Below, one piece after another: positions 19,069 to 29,263 of a stretch of DNA of 64,000 bases. Positions within the stretch are counted from its first letter, which is position 1; each line of letters starts with the position of its first letter. Source of the DNA: Paracoccaceae bacterium (GTDB lineage: Bacteria > Pseudomonadota > Alphaproteobacteria > Rhodobacterales > Rhodobacteraceae); contig JALHOL010000007.1 of assembly GCA_022843025.1 (NCBI GenBank), positions 62,001 to 126,000 on the forward strand. The letters run 5' to 3'. The position numbers were made by a program, and so were the translations under genes. Under the pieces are notes generated by a model. The model had not been told where the DNA came from. It made no database searches and worked only from the letters and a program-made list of their open reading frames with translations.

Positions 19069-21347
19069 ACCCCCTGGGCGGCGAGTGCTGCGGGTTTGCG
19101 GCTGCGGCTTCGCGGGGCGCGCGGCAGCCTGATCTCTGCCATGGCCCCGTGGTGGCTGTTGCCTTGGAAAACAGGTGCATCGAGAAGAGCGAGCGTGCCG
19201 CCATGTTCCTCGATGATCTTCTTGACGATGGGCAGGCCAAGGCCGGTGCCCTTTTCGCGGGTGGTGACGTAGGGTTCAAAAAGCCGCGCGCGGTCCGGCG
19301 GCAGGCCGGTGCCATTGTCCATGATGCGGATGATCGCCATTTCGGGTTCGCTGGTCAGGCTGACGCGAATTTCGGGCCGATGGCCGGCGGGCGCGCCTTT
19401 TTCTTGCAGGGTTTCGATGGCCTCACCCGCGTTCTTGATGAGGTTGGTCAGGGCCTGGCTGATCATGGTGGAATCGAGATCCAGCATCAGGGGCGCATCG
19501 GGCAGATCACGAACAAAGGTGACGCCGGGCTGACCGCTTTCCTGCAACAAGATTGCATCGCGCAAGAGCGCGGTCAGGTCATTCTCGCGGCGATCGGGTT
19601 CGGGCATGCGGGCGAATTTGGAAAATTCATCCACGATGCGGCGCAGATCGTTGGTCTGGCGAACGATGACATCGGTGTATTGGTCAAGATCTTCGGGTTC
19701 GTTCACCTGCGGGCGGAACTTGCGCTTGATGCGTTCGGCAGAGAGCGCGATGGGGGTGAGCGGGTTCTTGATCTCATGCGCGATGCGGCGGGCGACATCG
19801 CCCCACGCGGCCATGCGCTGGGCGGAGACGAGATCGGTCACATCATCGAAGGCCACGACGTAGCCTTCCAGACCGCCAGCGTCATTGCTGCGTTCGGACA
19901 TGCGCACGAGCAGGCTTTCCAGCTTGCCCCGGCGGGTTAGGCGAACCTCTTCCTGTGCGGCAGACAGGCCGCTTTCCAACAGCCGTTCAAAGAGCGGGCC
20001 GAATTCCGGAACGGCGACGGCCAGTTCGACATCGGCGGACAGGCCCACGCCCATATCGAGCAGGCGTTCGGCGGCGCGGTTGGCAAAGTCGATCTTTCCA
20101 TCGGAATCGAGGCCGATGACGCCCGCCGTTACGTTGGAGAGGACCGAGTCGAACAGGCGGCGGCGGCGTTCGGTCTGGCTATGGCTTTCGACAAGCGCGT
20201 CGCGCTGCCCTTTCAGCTGGCGCGTCATGCGGTTGAAGGACCGGCCGAGCGAGGCGATTTCGTCATCGCCCTCTTCTTCGCGCACCTGCACGTCAAGATT
20301 GCCTTGGCCGACGCTTTCGGCCGCTTCGGCCAGACGGCCCACGGGGCGCGAAAGGCGTTCCGCGAACCACAAACCGATCCAGACAGCGGCGAGGATGAGG
20401 ATGAGGGCGAAGCCCAGATAGAGCAGGCCAAACTCGAACAGCAAACGCCCGCGTTCGGATTCAAGCTGGTGATAAAGGGCCACGGTTTCGCGCGTGCCAT
20501 CCAGCAGCGACAGGATGGAGCCGTCGACCGTGCGGGAGATATAGAGATAGCGGTCTGCAAAGGCATCCAGATGCACGAGGGCGCGGAATTCGTTGTTGCC
20601 CCAATCCTGAATCAGCACGGTTTCCCCTGCACGGGCGCGCTGAATTTCCTCGGTCGTAGGCTGTTCGAAATCGAACAGATAGCTGCGTTCGCCGCGCGTC
20701 ATCAACTCGCCGGCGCCGTTGATGAGATAGGCCTCTTTCAGCCCGCGCTGGATCGTGGCCTGAGCCTGCGTCAGCACCGGGCGCATCTGGTTGTCTTCGA
20801 GGAAGAACATCGATTGCTTGAACAGGTTCAGATCGCGGGCCAGCGCCTCGGCGTCTTCGATCAGGTCTTGGCGGTGTTCCTGTTCATAAGCCTCGGCCGC
20901 GGAAAGCGAGGAGCCGACGACAGAGCGGACACGTTCGGAGAACCAGCCTTCGAGGCCGAAATTCACCGTGACCACGGCAAAGACGGCGACGAGGATGGTG
21001 GGGACAAGCGCCACGCCCGCAAAGACGAATGTCAGCCGCAGGTGAAGGCGGGACCCTGCGGATTTGCTGCGCCGGTCGGCAATCATGCGCACGACACGCG
21101 CCATGACGAGGGTTGCGACGACGAGGATATAGACAAGGTCGGCCAGCAGGATCAGCCGCAAGGCGGGCGAATTACCCCCTTGATTGAGCGGGCCAAGCGC
21201 AAGGAAAGTGGCAACCGCCAGCAGCGGGCCAAGAAACACCAGACCGAAGGTCATGGCGTTCTGGAACTGGCGCTGCCTGCGCAGGCGCGAAAGCCGCGCC
21301 CAGGTGTTGCTGCCAACGCTGCGATGCACGCCGACCGATCCCTTCAT
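19065..21347 (-). CDS. ntrY: Sensor histidine kinase NtrY
   Basis: A 760-aa membrane sensor. Three hydrophobic segments lie in the first ~130 residues, followed by a periplasmic region of about 170 residues and another membrane segment (FGLLYLGFALILILAAVWIG). A HAMP domain, a PAS domain (GVIGLDSDGKIDFANRAAER), the H-box [20 protein letters not shown] and HATPase boxes (NLIKNAGEAIE, DNGTGLPP, GTGLGLPIVKKI) follow in order. It phosphorylates NtrX and may sense redox or nitrogen status. Its stop overlaps the ntrX start by 4 nt; an 83-bp gap separates it from ntrC. Confidence 0.96.
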   Translation of the reverse strand: MKGSVGVHRSVGSNTWARLSRLRRQRQFQNAMTFGLVFLGPLLAVATFLALGPLNQGGNSPALRLILLADLVYILVVATLVMARVVRMIADRRSKSAGSRLHLRLTFVFAGVALVPTILVAVFAVVTVNFGLEGWFSERVRSVVGSSLSAAEAYEQEHRQDLIEDAEALARDLNLFKQSMFFLEDNQMRPVLTQAQATIQRGLKEAYLINGAGELMTRGERSYLFDFEQPTTEEIQRARAGETVLIQDWGNNEFRALVHLDAFADRYLYISRTVDGSILSLLDGTRETVALYHQLESERGRLLFEFGLLYLGFALILILAAVWIGLWFAERLSRPVGRLAEAAESVGQGNLDVQVREEEGDDEIASLGRSFNRMTRQLKGQRDALVESHSQTERRRRLFDSVLSNVTAGVIGLDSDGKIDFANRAAERLLDMGVGLSADVELAVAVPEFGPLFERLLESGLSAAQEEVRLTRRGKLESLLVRMSERSNDAGGLEGYVVAFDDVTDLVSAQRMAAWGDVARRIAHEIKNPLTPIALSAERIKRKFRPQVNEPEDLDQYTDVIVRQTNDLRRIVDEFSKFARMPEPDRRENDLTALLRDAILLQESGQPGVTFVRDLPDAPLMLDLDSTMISQALTNLIKNAGEAIETLQEKGAPAGHRPEIRVSLTSEPEMAIIRIMDNGTGLPPDRARLFEPYVTTREKGTGLGLPIVKKIIEEHGGTLALLDAPVFQGNSHHGAMAEIRLPRAPRSRSRKPAALAAQGV

Positions 21348-21430
21348 CGCGAGGGACCGATTCCCCCGCCGCCCATATGTTGTGGCCCAAAATGCCTTGC
21401 GGCAGGGGGGACACGCTTGATGTTGCGGTT

Positions 21431-22795
21431 TTACATCAGCTTGCGGCGGCGAGTCACGCGGATATCGAGATCAGTGATCTTCTTGCGCAAAGTATTGCGA
21501 TTGATGCCGAGAAGATCGGCGCATTTGGCCTGATTTCCGGCCGTGGCATCCAGCGCGATTTCGATGAGCGGTGTTTCGACCTCGCGCAATATCCGCTGAT
21601 AGACGCCTGCGGGGGGCAGTTGGCCGCCATGCAGATCGAAGTAGCGCTTCAGATGGCGCGCGACCGAGGCGGAGAGTTTTTCGCCTTCCCCCCCGCCTTT
21701 TAGCGGTTCCATCGTGGGCTGGCTGCCCAGCACGGTTTCAACTTCGGCCTTGGTGATTTCAGCCTCGGACGAGGTGACCATCAGGCGGCGCAGGGTATTT
21801 TCCAATTGCCGCACATTGCCGGGCCAAGAATAGGCGCGGACGAGTTCACGCGCATCGTTGGACAGGCGGCGCAGGGCGCTGGAGTCCCGTTCACCGCGCG
21901 CAAGGAAGTGTTCGGCCAGAAGCGGTATGTCATCCACCCGTTCGCGCAGGGCAGGAACGTGAAGGGTGACGCCGGACAGGCGATAGAACAGGTCTTGCCT
22001 GAACTGCCCCCCCTCCATCCGGGCGGACAGGTCGGTTTGCGAGGTGGCCATGATACGGGGGGCGTTGTCGCCCGCCAGATCCAGCATCCGCACAATGCGG
22101 GCCTGCATGTCATCGTCGTAATCGGCGACCTCATCGAAGACGAGGCTGCCGCCACGGGCGCGCGCCATCAGGGCCGAAGGGCCATCCATGCCAGCAAGAT
22201 CGGCAGCCTGCGCCACGACAAAGGGTTGGGAACGGCGATCGGAGAAATCATGGATCGCCTTGGCGATCAGGCTTTTGCCGGTGCCCGATTCGCCGGTGAT
22301 CAGTACGGCGAGATCGGTGTTCATCACCCGGGCCACAAGCCGGTAAAGCGCCTGCATGGCCGTGGTACGACCAACCAGAGGCAGATCATCGCCTGCCTCG
22401 CGCGGGGTTACGACGCGGGCCGGGGCACGGCGTTTTTGTTCCAACGCGCGGGCGGACCGCTTCATCAGATCGGGCAGGTCAAAGGGTTTGGGCAGGTAAT
22501 CGAATGCCTCGGCCTCGGCGGCCTGAATGGCGGTCATGATGGTGTTCTGGGCGGAAATCACGATGACCGGAAGGCCGGGGCGCATCTTGGAGATGCGGGG
22601 CAGCGCATCCAGCCCGTTGCCATCGGGCATGATGACATCAGAGATCACCAGATCGCCCTTCCCTTCTTCGACCCAGCGCATCAACGTCATCAGGCTGGAG
22701 GTTGCGTGAACCTTGCACCCCGCCCGCGTCAGTGCCTGCGTCAGAACGGTGCGGATCGTGCGATCGTCGTCGGCAACGAGGACGGTGCCATCCAT
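21431..22795 (-). CDS. ntrC: Nitrogen regulator NtrC lacking the GAFTGA segment
   Basis: A 454-aa response regulator of nitrogen assimilation. The receiver phospho-acceptor is D53 ([14 protein letters not shown]), with K103. The AAA+ domain has Walker A GESGTGKS (168-175), Walker B SLVFDE (217-222) and [19 protein letters not shown]-terminal Fis-type HTH is [20 protein letters not shown]. Between Walker A and B the L1 region is shortened to [14 protein letters not shown] (200-213), so GAFTGA is missing. R. capsulatus NtrC is the known precedent: it lacks GAFTGA and activates sigma-70 RNA polymerase. Its start and the ntrB stop share one base. Confidence 0.96.
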   Translation of the reverse strand: MDGTVLVADDDRTIRTVLTQALTRAGCKVHATSSLMTLMRWVEEGKGDLVISDVIMPDGNGLDALPRISKMRPGLPVIVISAQNTIMTAIQAAEAEAFDYLPKPFDLPDLMKRSARALEQKRRAPARVVTPREAGDDLPLVGRTTAMQALYRLVARVMNTDLAVLITGESGTGKSLIAKAIHDFSDRRSQPFVVAQAADLAGMDGPSALMARARGGSLVFDEVADYDDDMQARIVRMLDLAGDNAPRIMATSQTDLSARMEGGQFRQDLFYRLSGVTLHVPALRERVDDIPLLAEHFLARGERDSSALRRLSNDARELVRAYSWPGNVRQLENTLRRLMVTSSEAEITKAEVETVLGSQPTMEPLKGGGEGEKLSASVARHLKRYFDLHGGQLPPAGVYQRILREVETPLIEIALDATAGNQAKCADLLGINRNTLRKKITDLDIRVTRRRKLM

Positions 22796-23898
22796 CAGGC
22801 TTTCTCCTTCTTGTCCTTAGGCACCATGGGGAGAGAGACCCGAAACACGGTGCGTCCTGGCACCGAATCCACGGAAATCCATCCTTCATGGTCGGAAATG
22901 ATCTTGGAAACGAGGGCGAGCCCCAGCCCGGTGCCGTTTTCACGGCCCGAAACGAAGGGTTCAAAAATATCGGCGGCAATCTCGGGCGGGATGCCGGGGC
23001 CGTCATCGATGATTTCAATTTGCAGAGGCAGCGCCGCCGGGCGCCCATCCTTGCCGCGCAGGCGCAGCGACAGGTCATAGAAGGTGTGCAGGCGGATCGT
23101 CCGCCCCTCGCCCGACCGTTGGCAGGCCTCGGCTGCGTTCTTGATTAGGTTGAGAAAGACCTGAAGCAGTTGGTCCGGATCGGCATAGGTGGGGGGAAGC
23201 GAGGGATCGTAATCTTCGGTGATCTGCATATGGGCGGCGAAACCGACCATGGCGGATTTGCGGGCGCGATCCAGCGCGTCATGGATGTTCACAGGGCGGC
23301 GTTCGGGCGGGCGGAGATTGCCGAACTGTTCCACCTGTTCCAGCAGTTTGACGATGCGGCGGGTTTCTTCGACGATCAGATCGGCAAGTTCGCGATCTTC
23401 GGGCGGCAGGTTCATCCCGATAAGCTGCGCCGCGCCGGAAATCCCGGCGAGCGGGTTCTTGATTTCATGCGCCAGCATCTCGGCCATGCCGATGGCGGAT
23501 TTGGCGGCGGATTTTACCTGCATGGCGCGACCGAGCCGGTCGGCGATGTCGCGCGGCGAGATGATCAACAGGATCACCTCGGGGTTGTCGTGCATCGGTG
23601 CGACCTGGATGTTGCACTGCACGGGCGCGCGTTCGCCTGTGGTGACATCGACATCATTGATGAAGAGCGGCGACTGGTTCAGGCGGGCACGGACCAACGC
23701 TTCATCCATGGGGGCGTCGATGGCGAGGCGGTCAAAGGCGGGTTGGCCCATGAGGCTGCGGGATGAGGCGTTTAGGAAGGTTTCGCCCGCGGGGTTCACC
23801 TCGGCGATGCGGTTGTCGGGGCCGATCAGCAGCGCCGGCAGCGGCAGCGAGGCCCAAACGACACCGGGAACCGGGTATGGCGTGCGGTAGGGCGTCAT
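22795..23898 (-). CDS. ntrB: Nitrogen regulation sensor kinase NtrB
   Basis: A 367-aa soluble histidine kinase that phosphorylates and dephosphorylates NtrC under PII control. It has an N-terminal PAS domain ([20 protein letters not shown]). The H-box is [20 protein letters not shown], and the ATPase boxes are [23 protein letters not shown] and [13 protein letters not shown]. There are no membrane segments. Its start codon overlaps the dusB stop (ATGA), so it is translationally coupled to dusB and ntrC. Confidence 0.97.
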   Translation of the reverse strand: MTPYRTPYPVPGVVWASLPLPALLIGPDNRIAEVNPAGETFLNASSRSLMGQPAFDRLAIDAPMDEALVRARLNQSPLFINDVDVTTGERAPVQCNIQVAPMHDNPEVILLIISPRDIADRLGRAMQVKSAAKSAIGMAEMLAHEIKNPLAGISGAAQLIGMNLPPEDRELADLIVEETRRIVKLLEQVEQFGNLRPPERRPVNIHDALDRARKSAMVGFAAHMQITEDYDPSLPPTYADPDQLLQVFLNLIKNAAEACQRSGEGRTIRLHTFYDLSLRLRGKDGRPAALPLQIEIIDDGPGIPPEIAADIFEPFVSGRENGTGLGLALVSKIISDHEGWISVDSVPGRTVFRVSLPMVPKDKKEKA

Positions 23899-24878
23899 GC
23901 GGCCACCTGACCTGTGTCGGAAAAGACCGACCGGATGAGCCGCAGCACGATGGCGGGATCATCGGCGGTTAGAATGGCGTTGCGGGCCCCTGCCCCGGCC
24001 CCGGCCGTATCGAGATACCAGCCGAGGTGCTTGCGCGCACAGCGCAGGCCAAGGGAGGGACCGTAGAAGGAAAGCATGTCTTCGTAATGCCCGGCGACCA
24101 TGTCAGCCAAGGACGCGCCCTGCGGGATGACGGGTGCAGGCGTGGCGTAAAGGGCATGGGCGATTTGGGCCAGGCGCCAGGGCGCACCCTGCGCGCCGCG
24201 CCCGATCATGACGCCATCCGCCCCGGACAGGCGCAGCGCCTGTGTTGCGGTGGCCGCATCGGTGATGTCGCCATTGGCGATGACGGGAATGGAGACGGCC
24301 TGCTTGACCCGCGCGATGGCCGCCCAATCGGCGGCCCCCTTGTAGAACTGGCAGCGGGTGCGACCATGAATGGTGATCATCTGCACCCCCGCCCCTTCGG
24401 CGCGCTTGGCGAGGTCGGGTGCGTTCAGGAGCGCGTCATCCCAGCCGAGGCGGGTTTTCAGGGTGACGGGAACAGAAACGGCCTGCACAACCGATTCAAT
24501 GAGTTCCAGCGCAAGGTCGAGGTCGCGCAGCAGGGCCGAGCCGCAGAGGCCCGTGGTGACCCGTTTGGAAGGGCAGCCCATGTTGATGTCGATGATCCGG
24601 GCGCCGTTCGTTTCCATCAATCGGGCGGCTTCGGCCATCCAATAAGGATCACGACCGGCAAGTTGCACCGAAGTGGCCTGATCACCCAGCCCCAGTTCGG
24701 CGCGGGCCCGCGCTTCGGGTTGGGCTTGGACGACCTCTTGGCTTGCCACCATCTCGGACACGACAAGGCCAGCCCCGAACCGCGCCACAAGACGGCGGAA
24801 GGGAAGATCGGTAATCCCCGCCAAAGGTGCGAGGAGAACGGGAGGATGGATCGTCTGTGATCCGAGGCAGAGGGCCAA
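23895..24878 (-). CDS. dusB: tRNA-dihydrouridine synthase DusB (NifR3)
   Basis: A 327-aa FMN enzyme reducing specific uridines in tRNA to dihydrouridine. It has a TIM barrel with VLLAPLAGITDLPFRRLV near the start, the DINMGCPSKRV motif with the catalytic Cys after GLCGSALLRD, HGRTRCQFYKG and VIANGDI. The start is set at a TTG at 24878, because AAGGA lies 7-8 nt upstream and the protein then begins at the usual point. The long open frame further upstream runs into ispDF antisense. It is the first gene of the nifR3-ntrBC-ntrYX operon. Confidence 0.93.
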   Translation of the reverse strand: MALCLGSQTIHPPVLLAPLAGITDLPFRRLVARFGAGLVVSEMVASQEVVQAQPEARARAELGLGDQATSVQLAGRDPYWMAEAARLMETNGARIIDINMGCPSKRVTTGLCGSALLRDLDLALELIESVVQAVSVPVTLKTRLGWDDALLNAPDLAKRAEGAGVQMITIHGRTRCQFYKGAADWAAIARVKQAVSIPVIANGDITDAATATQALRLSGADGVMIGRGAQGAPWRLAQIAHALYATPAPVIPQGASLADMVAGHYEDMLSFYGPSLGLRCARKHLGWYLDTAGAGAGARNAILTADDPAIVLRLIRSVFSDTGQVAA

Positions 24879-25070
24879 TTGCCTGTTCCTTGTGCAGATA
24901 GGATCGTGTTTGCGGCTGTACCGATGCAAAGCCAAGGGTGGATGACGTGAGTATGTCTTAAAAACTGGCGTTGCACATTTTTTAGGCATGTTTGCCCAGA
25001 GCAGCGCCAGATTGTCAGGCGCGGCGGTGTGGCCTAGGAAGGGTGAAAGGGCAAGGGAGTCGCGCCGGAT

Positions 25071-26201
25071 ATGACCACGGCCGCCGTCATCGTCGCCGCA
25101 GGACGCGGAAGCCGCGCCGGGGGCGAGGTACCAAAGCAATGGCAGATGCTGGCCGGGGCGCCGGTTCTGGCCCATACGCTTGCGGCTTTTCGGGGCCATG
25201 TGGACCGGCTGGTGCTGGTGATCCATCCGGATGATCGTGACCGGGCGGCCGCCGTGGCGGGCGATGCATTGCTGGTGCCGGGAGGCGCGACGCGGGATGC
25301 ATCGGTCCGCGCGGCGCTTGAGGCGCTGGAGGGAACCGGGGTTGCGCGCGTGCTGATCCATGACGGGGCGCGGCCTTTGGTCGAGGCGGGCGTGATCGGG
25401 CGGGTACTGGCCGCGCTGGAGGATTATCCGGGCGCGGCACCGGCCCTGACTGTGACAGATGCGTTGTGGCGCGGCAGGGACGGTCTGGTCGACGGGACGC
25501 AGGACAGGGCTGGGCTATGGCGGGCGCAGACGCCGCAGGGGTTCCGGTTTGACGCGATCCTGGCCGCGCATCGCGCGCATCCGGGCCAAGCGGCAGATGA
25601 TGTCGAGGTGGCGCGGGCGGCCGGGCTTGACGTGGCTATCGTCGAGGGCAATGAGGCCAATCTGAAACTGACCTTTCCCGGCGATTTCGCGCGGGCTGAG
25701 GCGATCCTGAAGGGACGCAGCATGGATGTGCGGCTGGGCAATGGATATGACGTGCATGCCTTTACGGCGGGCGATCACGTCTGGCTGTGCGGGGTGAAGG
25801 TCGCGCATGACAAGGCGCTTTTGGGCCATTCCGATGCCGATGTGGGGATGCATGCCCTGACCGATGCGATCTATGGCGCATTGGCCGAGGGCGATATCGG
25901 CCGCCATTTCCCGCCCAGCGATCCGCAGTGGAAAGGGGCCGAAAGCCACATCTTCCTGCGCCATGCGGCTGAACTGATGCGCGCGCGCGGCTATGCGCTG
26001 GGCAATTGTGATGTGACGCTGGTTTGTGAGCGGCCCAAGATCGGGCCGCATGCGGCGGCAATGCAGACGGCGCTGGCCGCGATCATGGGGGTGGAGGTGG
26101 ACCGCGTCAGCGTGAAGGCCACCACGTCCGAGCGTTTGGGGTTCACGGGCCGCGAAGAAGGCATTGCCGCCTTGGCGACGGCCTGTCTGGTGCGGGCATG
26201 A
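25071..26201 (+). CDS. ispDF: Bifunctional IspDF (MEP cytidylyltransferase / MECDP synthase)
   Basis: A 376-aa fusion carrying two steps of the non-mevalonate isoprenoid pathway. The IspD half (1-~225) has [31 protein letters not shown] and the DDVE site. The IspF half starts at [14 protein letters not shown]. It has the zinc-binding DVH and [17 protein letters not shown], then [19 protein letters not shown] and the C-terminal [13 protein letters not shown]. This fusion is standard in alphaproteobacteria. It is divergent from the dusB operon, and its stop overlaps the pgpA start (ATGATG). Confidence 0.97.
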   Translation: MTTAAVIVAAGRGSRAGGEVPKQWQMLAGAPVLAHTLAAFRGHVDRLVLVIHPDDRDRAAAVAGDALLVPGGATRDASVRAALEALEGTGVARVLIHDGARPLVEAGVIGRVLAALEDYPGAAPALTVTDALWRGRDGLVDGTQDRAGLWRAQTPQGFRFDAILAAHRAHPGQAADDVEVARAAGLDVAIVEGNEANLKLTFPGDFARAEAILKGRSMDVRLGNGYDVHAFTAGDHVWLCGVKVAHDKALLGHSDADVGMHALTDAIYGALAEGDIGRHFPPSDPQWKGAESHIFLRHAAELMRARGYALGNCDVTLVCERPKIGPHAAAMQTALAAIMGVEVDRVSVKATTSERLGFTGREEGIAALATACLVRA

Positions 26202-26683
26202 TGCGGGCTGTGGCGACTGTCTTTGGAGTTGGGCTGCTGCGTCCGGCGCCGGGGACATGGGGATCATTGGTCGCGGTGGGTGTGGGGGTGGTGATTGACC
26301 GCTTTCTTGGCTTTCCGGGCTTGGCCGTGGCCACGTTGGCGGCGGCGGCGGTGGGATTCTGGGCCTGCGCGGCGGTCTGCAGGCCGGGAGAGGACCCATC
26401 AGAGGTGGTAATCGACGAGGTAGCGGGGCAATGGATCGCGCTGCTGTTTCCGTCATTCGCCTTTTGGATGCGGGATTTTGATGGCTGGATGCCCTATCCC
26501 GGCTGGGTGGCGGCCTTCCTGCTGTTCCGTCTGTTCGACATCTGGAAGCCCGGACCGGTGGGTTGGGCCGACCGGCGCGGGGATGCGGCGGGGGTGATGT
26601 GGGATGACATCATCGCCGGGGTGTTTGCCGGAATTGGCGTAGTGATTGCAGCGGGTGTAGCGCATGGGCTGTTGATGGGATGA
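26198..26683 (+). CDS. pgpA: Phosphatidylglycerophosphatase A
   Basis: Dephosphorylates phosphatidylglycerol phosphate to phosphatidylglycerol at the inner membrane. The 161-aa protein shows the family N-terminus ([19 protein letters not shown]), the catalytic acidic motif [14 protein letters not shown] and the C-terminal [12 protein letters not shown]. It has several membrane segments. It overlaps ispDF by 4 nt and precedes cinA by 4 nt, so the three are probably one transcript. Confidence 0.94.
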   Translation: MMRAVATVFGVGLLRPAPGTWGSLVAVGVGVVIDRFLGFPGLAVATLAAAAVGFWACAAVCRPGEDPSEVVIDEVAGQWIALLFPSFAFWMRDFDGWMPYPGWVAAFLLFRLFDIWKPGPVGWADRRGDAAGVMWDDIIAGVFAGIGVVIAAGVAHGLLMG

Positions 26684-26687
26684 GGCG

Positions 26688-27194
26688 ATGGCGCGCAAGG
26701 CGGTGAGAGACGCGGTGGCAGAGACGGTATCGGTGCCTGCGCTGTTGCAGGCGGCGCGCTATTGGGGCGTGAAGATCGCCACCGCCGAAAGCTGCACCGG
26801 AGGGCTGATCGCCGGCGCGCTGACTGATGTGGCGGGATCGTCGGATGTGTTCGAGCGGGGTTTTGTGACCTATTCCAATGCCGCCAAGCGCGAAATGCTT
26901 GGGGTTCAGGCAGAAACGCTTGATGCCTTTGGTGCCGTGTCCGAACAGGTCGCGCGCGAAATGGCCGAAGGCGCGCTGACCCATTCGGCGGCGGAGATGG
27001 CGGTATCTGTCACCGGAATTGCCGGACCGGGCGGATCGGAGTTCAAGCCGGAAGGGCGGGTCTGTTTCGGGCTGGCCCTGCGCGGGCGCGAGACGGTGGT
27101 GGAAACGGTAGAGTTCGGCGCGCTGGGCCGGGCGGGCGTGCGGCAAGCGACAGTGGAACATGCGCTGGGGATGATGGCGCGGGCGCTTGTTTAA
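26688..27194 (+). CDS. CinA C-terminal family nicotinamide-nucleotide amidohydrolase
   Basis: A 168-aa stand-alone amidohydrolase domain (PncC type) that deamidates NMN to NaMN in pyridine-nucleotide salvage. Diagnostic segments are TAESCTGGLIAGALTDV, SSDVFERGFVTYSN, GAVSEQVAREMAEGAL and VTGIAGPGG. The N-terminal molybdopterin-like domain of full CinA is absent, as in PncC of many proteobacteria. It is the last gene of the ispDF-pgpA group. Confidence 0.93.
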   Translation: MARKAVRDAVAETVSVPALLQAARYWGVKIATAESCTGGLIAGALTDVAGSSDVFERGFVTYSNAAKREMLGVQAETLDAFGAVSEQVAREMAEGALTHSAAEMAVSVTGIAGPGGSEFKPEGRVCFGLALRGRETVVETVEFGALGRAGVRQATVEHALGMMARALV

Positions 27195-27214
27195 GGGCGG
27201 TTCCGGTGGCCAGC

Positions 27215-27259
27215 TCCGGGGCTTTGCCCCGGACCCCAGGGTATTTCAGCCAAGATGAA
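27215..27259. terminator. Terminator-like repeat, copy 2 (convergent cinA / esterase)
   Basis: TCCGGGGC-TTT-GCCCCGGA is a perfect 8-bp stem, followed by CCCCAGGGTATTTCAGCC and AAGATGAAG. The order of stem, ACCCC, GGG and TATTT matches the 12861 element. It again lies between convergent stop codons. Confidence 0.65.
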
Positions 27260-27268
27260 GCCGGTGGT

Positions 27269-28120
27269 TCAGGGATGGTCTGCGAAAAAGCGCAGCACCT
27301 CGGTCGTGGCGCTGATGTCCTGCGTGGCCCCTTGACGCGCGGCGCGGCGGCTTCCCGGCCAGGCATGACCGCCGCCTTCGATGGTCTGGATGCGGACCTG
27401 CACCCTGCCCCGCCCATCGGCATAATTGCGTTCGATGACGCGCATTCCATCCGCGGCGGGGTCGATGACGTGTTCGGTGCGGGCGAGCATTGGGAATGGG
27501 GCAAGGAAAGCCGCCTCGACCGAGGCCACAGAGGCGAAATTGGTGCGGGTGAGGCTGCTGTCGCCCTGCCCGCCTGCATAGGGAACCATGGCATCGGCAG
27601 TGCCGTGGATATGCAGCAAGGGAACCGGCCCTTTCACGCGGATGCGGCCGGTGTCCATCGTGCCGGCGACGCCAGCGACCGCGCGGACACGACCGGGGTG
27701 ACGGGCGGCGTAGGTTTCCGCCATGATCGCCCCATTCGACATGCCGGTGAGGTAGAGCCGTTCGGGATTGAGGCTGAAACGGCGGGTAGCGTCTGCGATG
27801 ACGGCATCAAGGAAGGCCATATCATCCACCCGATTCCGCTGGGCCGATCCGCAACAATAGCCGCCATTCCAGGTGGCGGCGCGACCGGTGCCCTCGGGAT
27901 AGATCACCGCGTAACCCTGCCGGTTTGCGGGGCGCGAGAGGCCGGACGAGCGGGCAAATTGATCCGCACTGCCGCCGCCGCCGTGGAGCCCGATGATGAT
28001 GGGCGCGCCCTGTGGGTTGGCGGGAAGGTCGATGCGATAGATGCGATCGCCAAGACGAATGGTTTCGGCCGCGGCGGGGGGTGTGGCAAGGGCAAGCAGC
28101 AGGACAAGAAAACGAAGCAT
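27269..28120 (-). CDS. Secreted PHB-depolymerase/LpqC-type esterase
   Basis: A ~283-aa alpha/beta hydrolase with a signal peptide (MLRFLVLLLALATPPAAAE). The oxyanion-hole region is IIGLHGGGGSADQ. The nucleophile elbow is LTGMSNGAIMAE, with Ser in G-M-S-N-G. Conserved NGGYCCGSA and the histidine motif EGGGHAWPGS follow. The family includes extracellular poly(3-hydroxybutyrate) depolymerases, feruloyl and acetylxylan esterases; the substrate is open. A second ATG lies 6 nt upstream, but the ATG at 28120 has AGGGG at better spacing. Confidence 0.88.
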   Translation of the reverse strand: MLRFLVLLLALATPPAAAETIRLGDRIYRIDLPANPQGAPIIIGLHGGGGSADQFARSSGLSRPANRQGYAVIYPEGTGRAATWNGGYCCGSAQRNRVDDMAFLDAVIADATRRFSLNPERLYLTGMSNGAIMAETYAARHPGRVRAVAGVAGTMDTGRIRVKGPVPLLHIHGTADAMVPYAGGQGDSSLTRTNFASVASVEAAFLAPFPMLARTEHVIDPAADGMRVIERNYADGRGRVQVRIQTIEGGGHAWPGSRRAARQGATQDISATTEVLRFFADHP

Positions 28121-28194
28121 CGGCATCCCCTGATCAGGTGTGATGCACTGTGATACGCGTCTGATCGCAGGTTCCGTCGCGGATTTTGGGCGGA

Positions 28195-28647
28195 TCAGAC
28201 CTTCGGGCCGTGCAATTCTGCCGCGCGGCGTTCAAAGGCGCGCACGACGCGCTGCATCGCGTCATTGAACACCACACCGATGATGCCTTGCAGGATGGCA
28301 TTGCGGAATTCGAAATCGACGAAAAAATCCACCTCGCAGCCGCCTTCGACATCGCGGAAGGACCAGGTGGATTTCATGTGCTTGAAGGGGCCGTCAAGAT
28401 ATTCCGTGTCGATCTTGCGGGCGTCCGGCCACAGGGTGACGCGGCTGCCAAAGCGTTCGCGGAACACCTTGAAGCTGATCACCAGATCGGCCTCCATCAC
28501 TTCGCCCCCCGGGATGGGGCGGCGCGAGCGGATGCGGGCGGCAGAGTTCCAGGGCAAGAACTTCGGGTAAGACCCGACATCGGCCACCAGATCATACATC
28601 TGCTGGGCAGTGTATGGCAGGCGCTTGATTTCATGATGGGTGGGCAT
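28195..28647 (-). CDS. COQ10/RatA-type START-domain protein
   Basis: A 150-aa protein with the START/SRPBCC fold. The N-terminus PYTAQQMYDLVADVGSYPKF and LPWNSAARI are the classical COQ10/RatA motif, and the middle contains the segment GPFKHMKSTWSF. Mitochondrial Coq10 binds ubiquinone; E. coli RatA was reported to affect ribosome association. In alphaproteobacteria a ubiquinone-binding role is the usual inference. The start at 28647 gives the standard N-terminus (MPTHHEIKRL). The frame remains open upstream only as an antisense shadow of hpt. Confidence 0.88.
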   Translation of the reverse strand: MPTHHEIKRLPYTAQQMYDLVADVGSYPKFLPWNSAARIRSRRPIPGGEVMEADLVISFKVFRERFGSRVTLWPDARKIDTEYLDGPFKHMKSTWSFRDVEGGCEVDFFVDFEFRNAILQGIIGVVFNDAMQRVVRAFERRAAELHGPKV

Positions 28648-28719
28648 TCGGGCGCCTGACTTCGCGTGACTTGGCACCGTGTAATGGTTAGACCGGGGCG
28701 GGAAATCAAGGGGTGTGGG

Positions 28720-29259
28720 ATGACTGAGCGGCCATATGTCATAGACCAGATGATCAGCGCCAAAGCGATTGCCGCGCGGGTGGAGGCGTTGGCGGAAGAG
28801 ATCACGGCGCATTACGCAGGCACGGACAAGCTGGTGGTGGTGGGCCTGCTGCGCGGGTCTTTCGTGTTCATCGCCGATCTGGTGCGCGAGATTGACCTGC
28901 CCGTGGAGGTGGATTTCCTTGAAGCATCGTCCTATGGCGATGCGATGCATTCGAGCCGCGAGGTGCGCATCCTGAAGGATCTGCGCGGCGAGATTGCGGG
29001 CCGGGATGTGCTGGTGGTGGAGGATATCGTCGACACGGGCTTTACCCTGCATCATGTGAAGAACCTGCTGCTGAGCCGGGAACCCAAGCGGCTTGAGGTT
29101 TGTGCGCTGCTGGACAAGCCGTCGCGGCGCGAGGTGGAGATCAAGGCCACCTGGACGGGATTCGAAATCCCCGATGAATTTGTGGTGGGCTACGGCATTG
29201 ATTTCGCGCAGCGCAACCGCAACCTTCCCTACATCGGCAAGGTGCGGTTTACGGGGTGA
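28720..29259 (+). CDS. hpt: Hypoxanthine phosphoribosyltransferase
   Basis: Salvages hypoxanthine (and guanine) to IMP/GMP with PRPP. The 179-aa protein has [20 protein letters not shown], the flexible-loop region [11 protein letters not shown], the PRPP-binding motif [14 protein letters not shown], and [20 protein letters not shown] near the C-terminus. The ATG at 28720 (MTERPYVID) gives the family length. It is divergent from the COQ10-like gene and followed 4 nt later by a small membrane-protein gene. Confidence 0.95.
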   Translation: MTERPYVIDQMISAKAIAARVEALAEEITAHYAGTDKLVVVGLLRGSFVFIADLVREIDLPVEVDFLEASSYGDAMHSSREVRILKDLRGEIAGRDVLVVEDIVDTGFTLHHVKNLLLSREPKRLEVCALLDKPSRREVEIKATWTGFEIPDEFVVGYGIDFAQRNRNLPYIGKVRFTG

Positions 29260-29263
29260 GCGG

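Noticed and set aside
24940-25000. Possible -24/-12 promoter (TGGCGTTGCAC) near dusB/ispDF
   Set aside because: GG and GC are too close together; no sigma-54 spacing on either strand.
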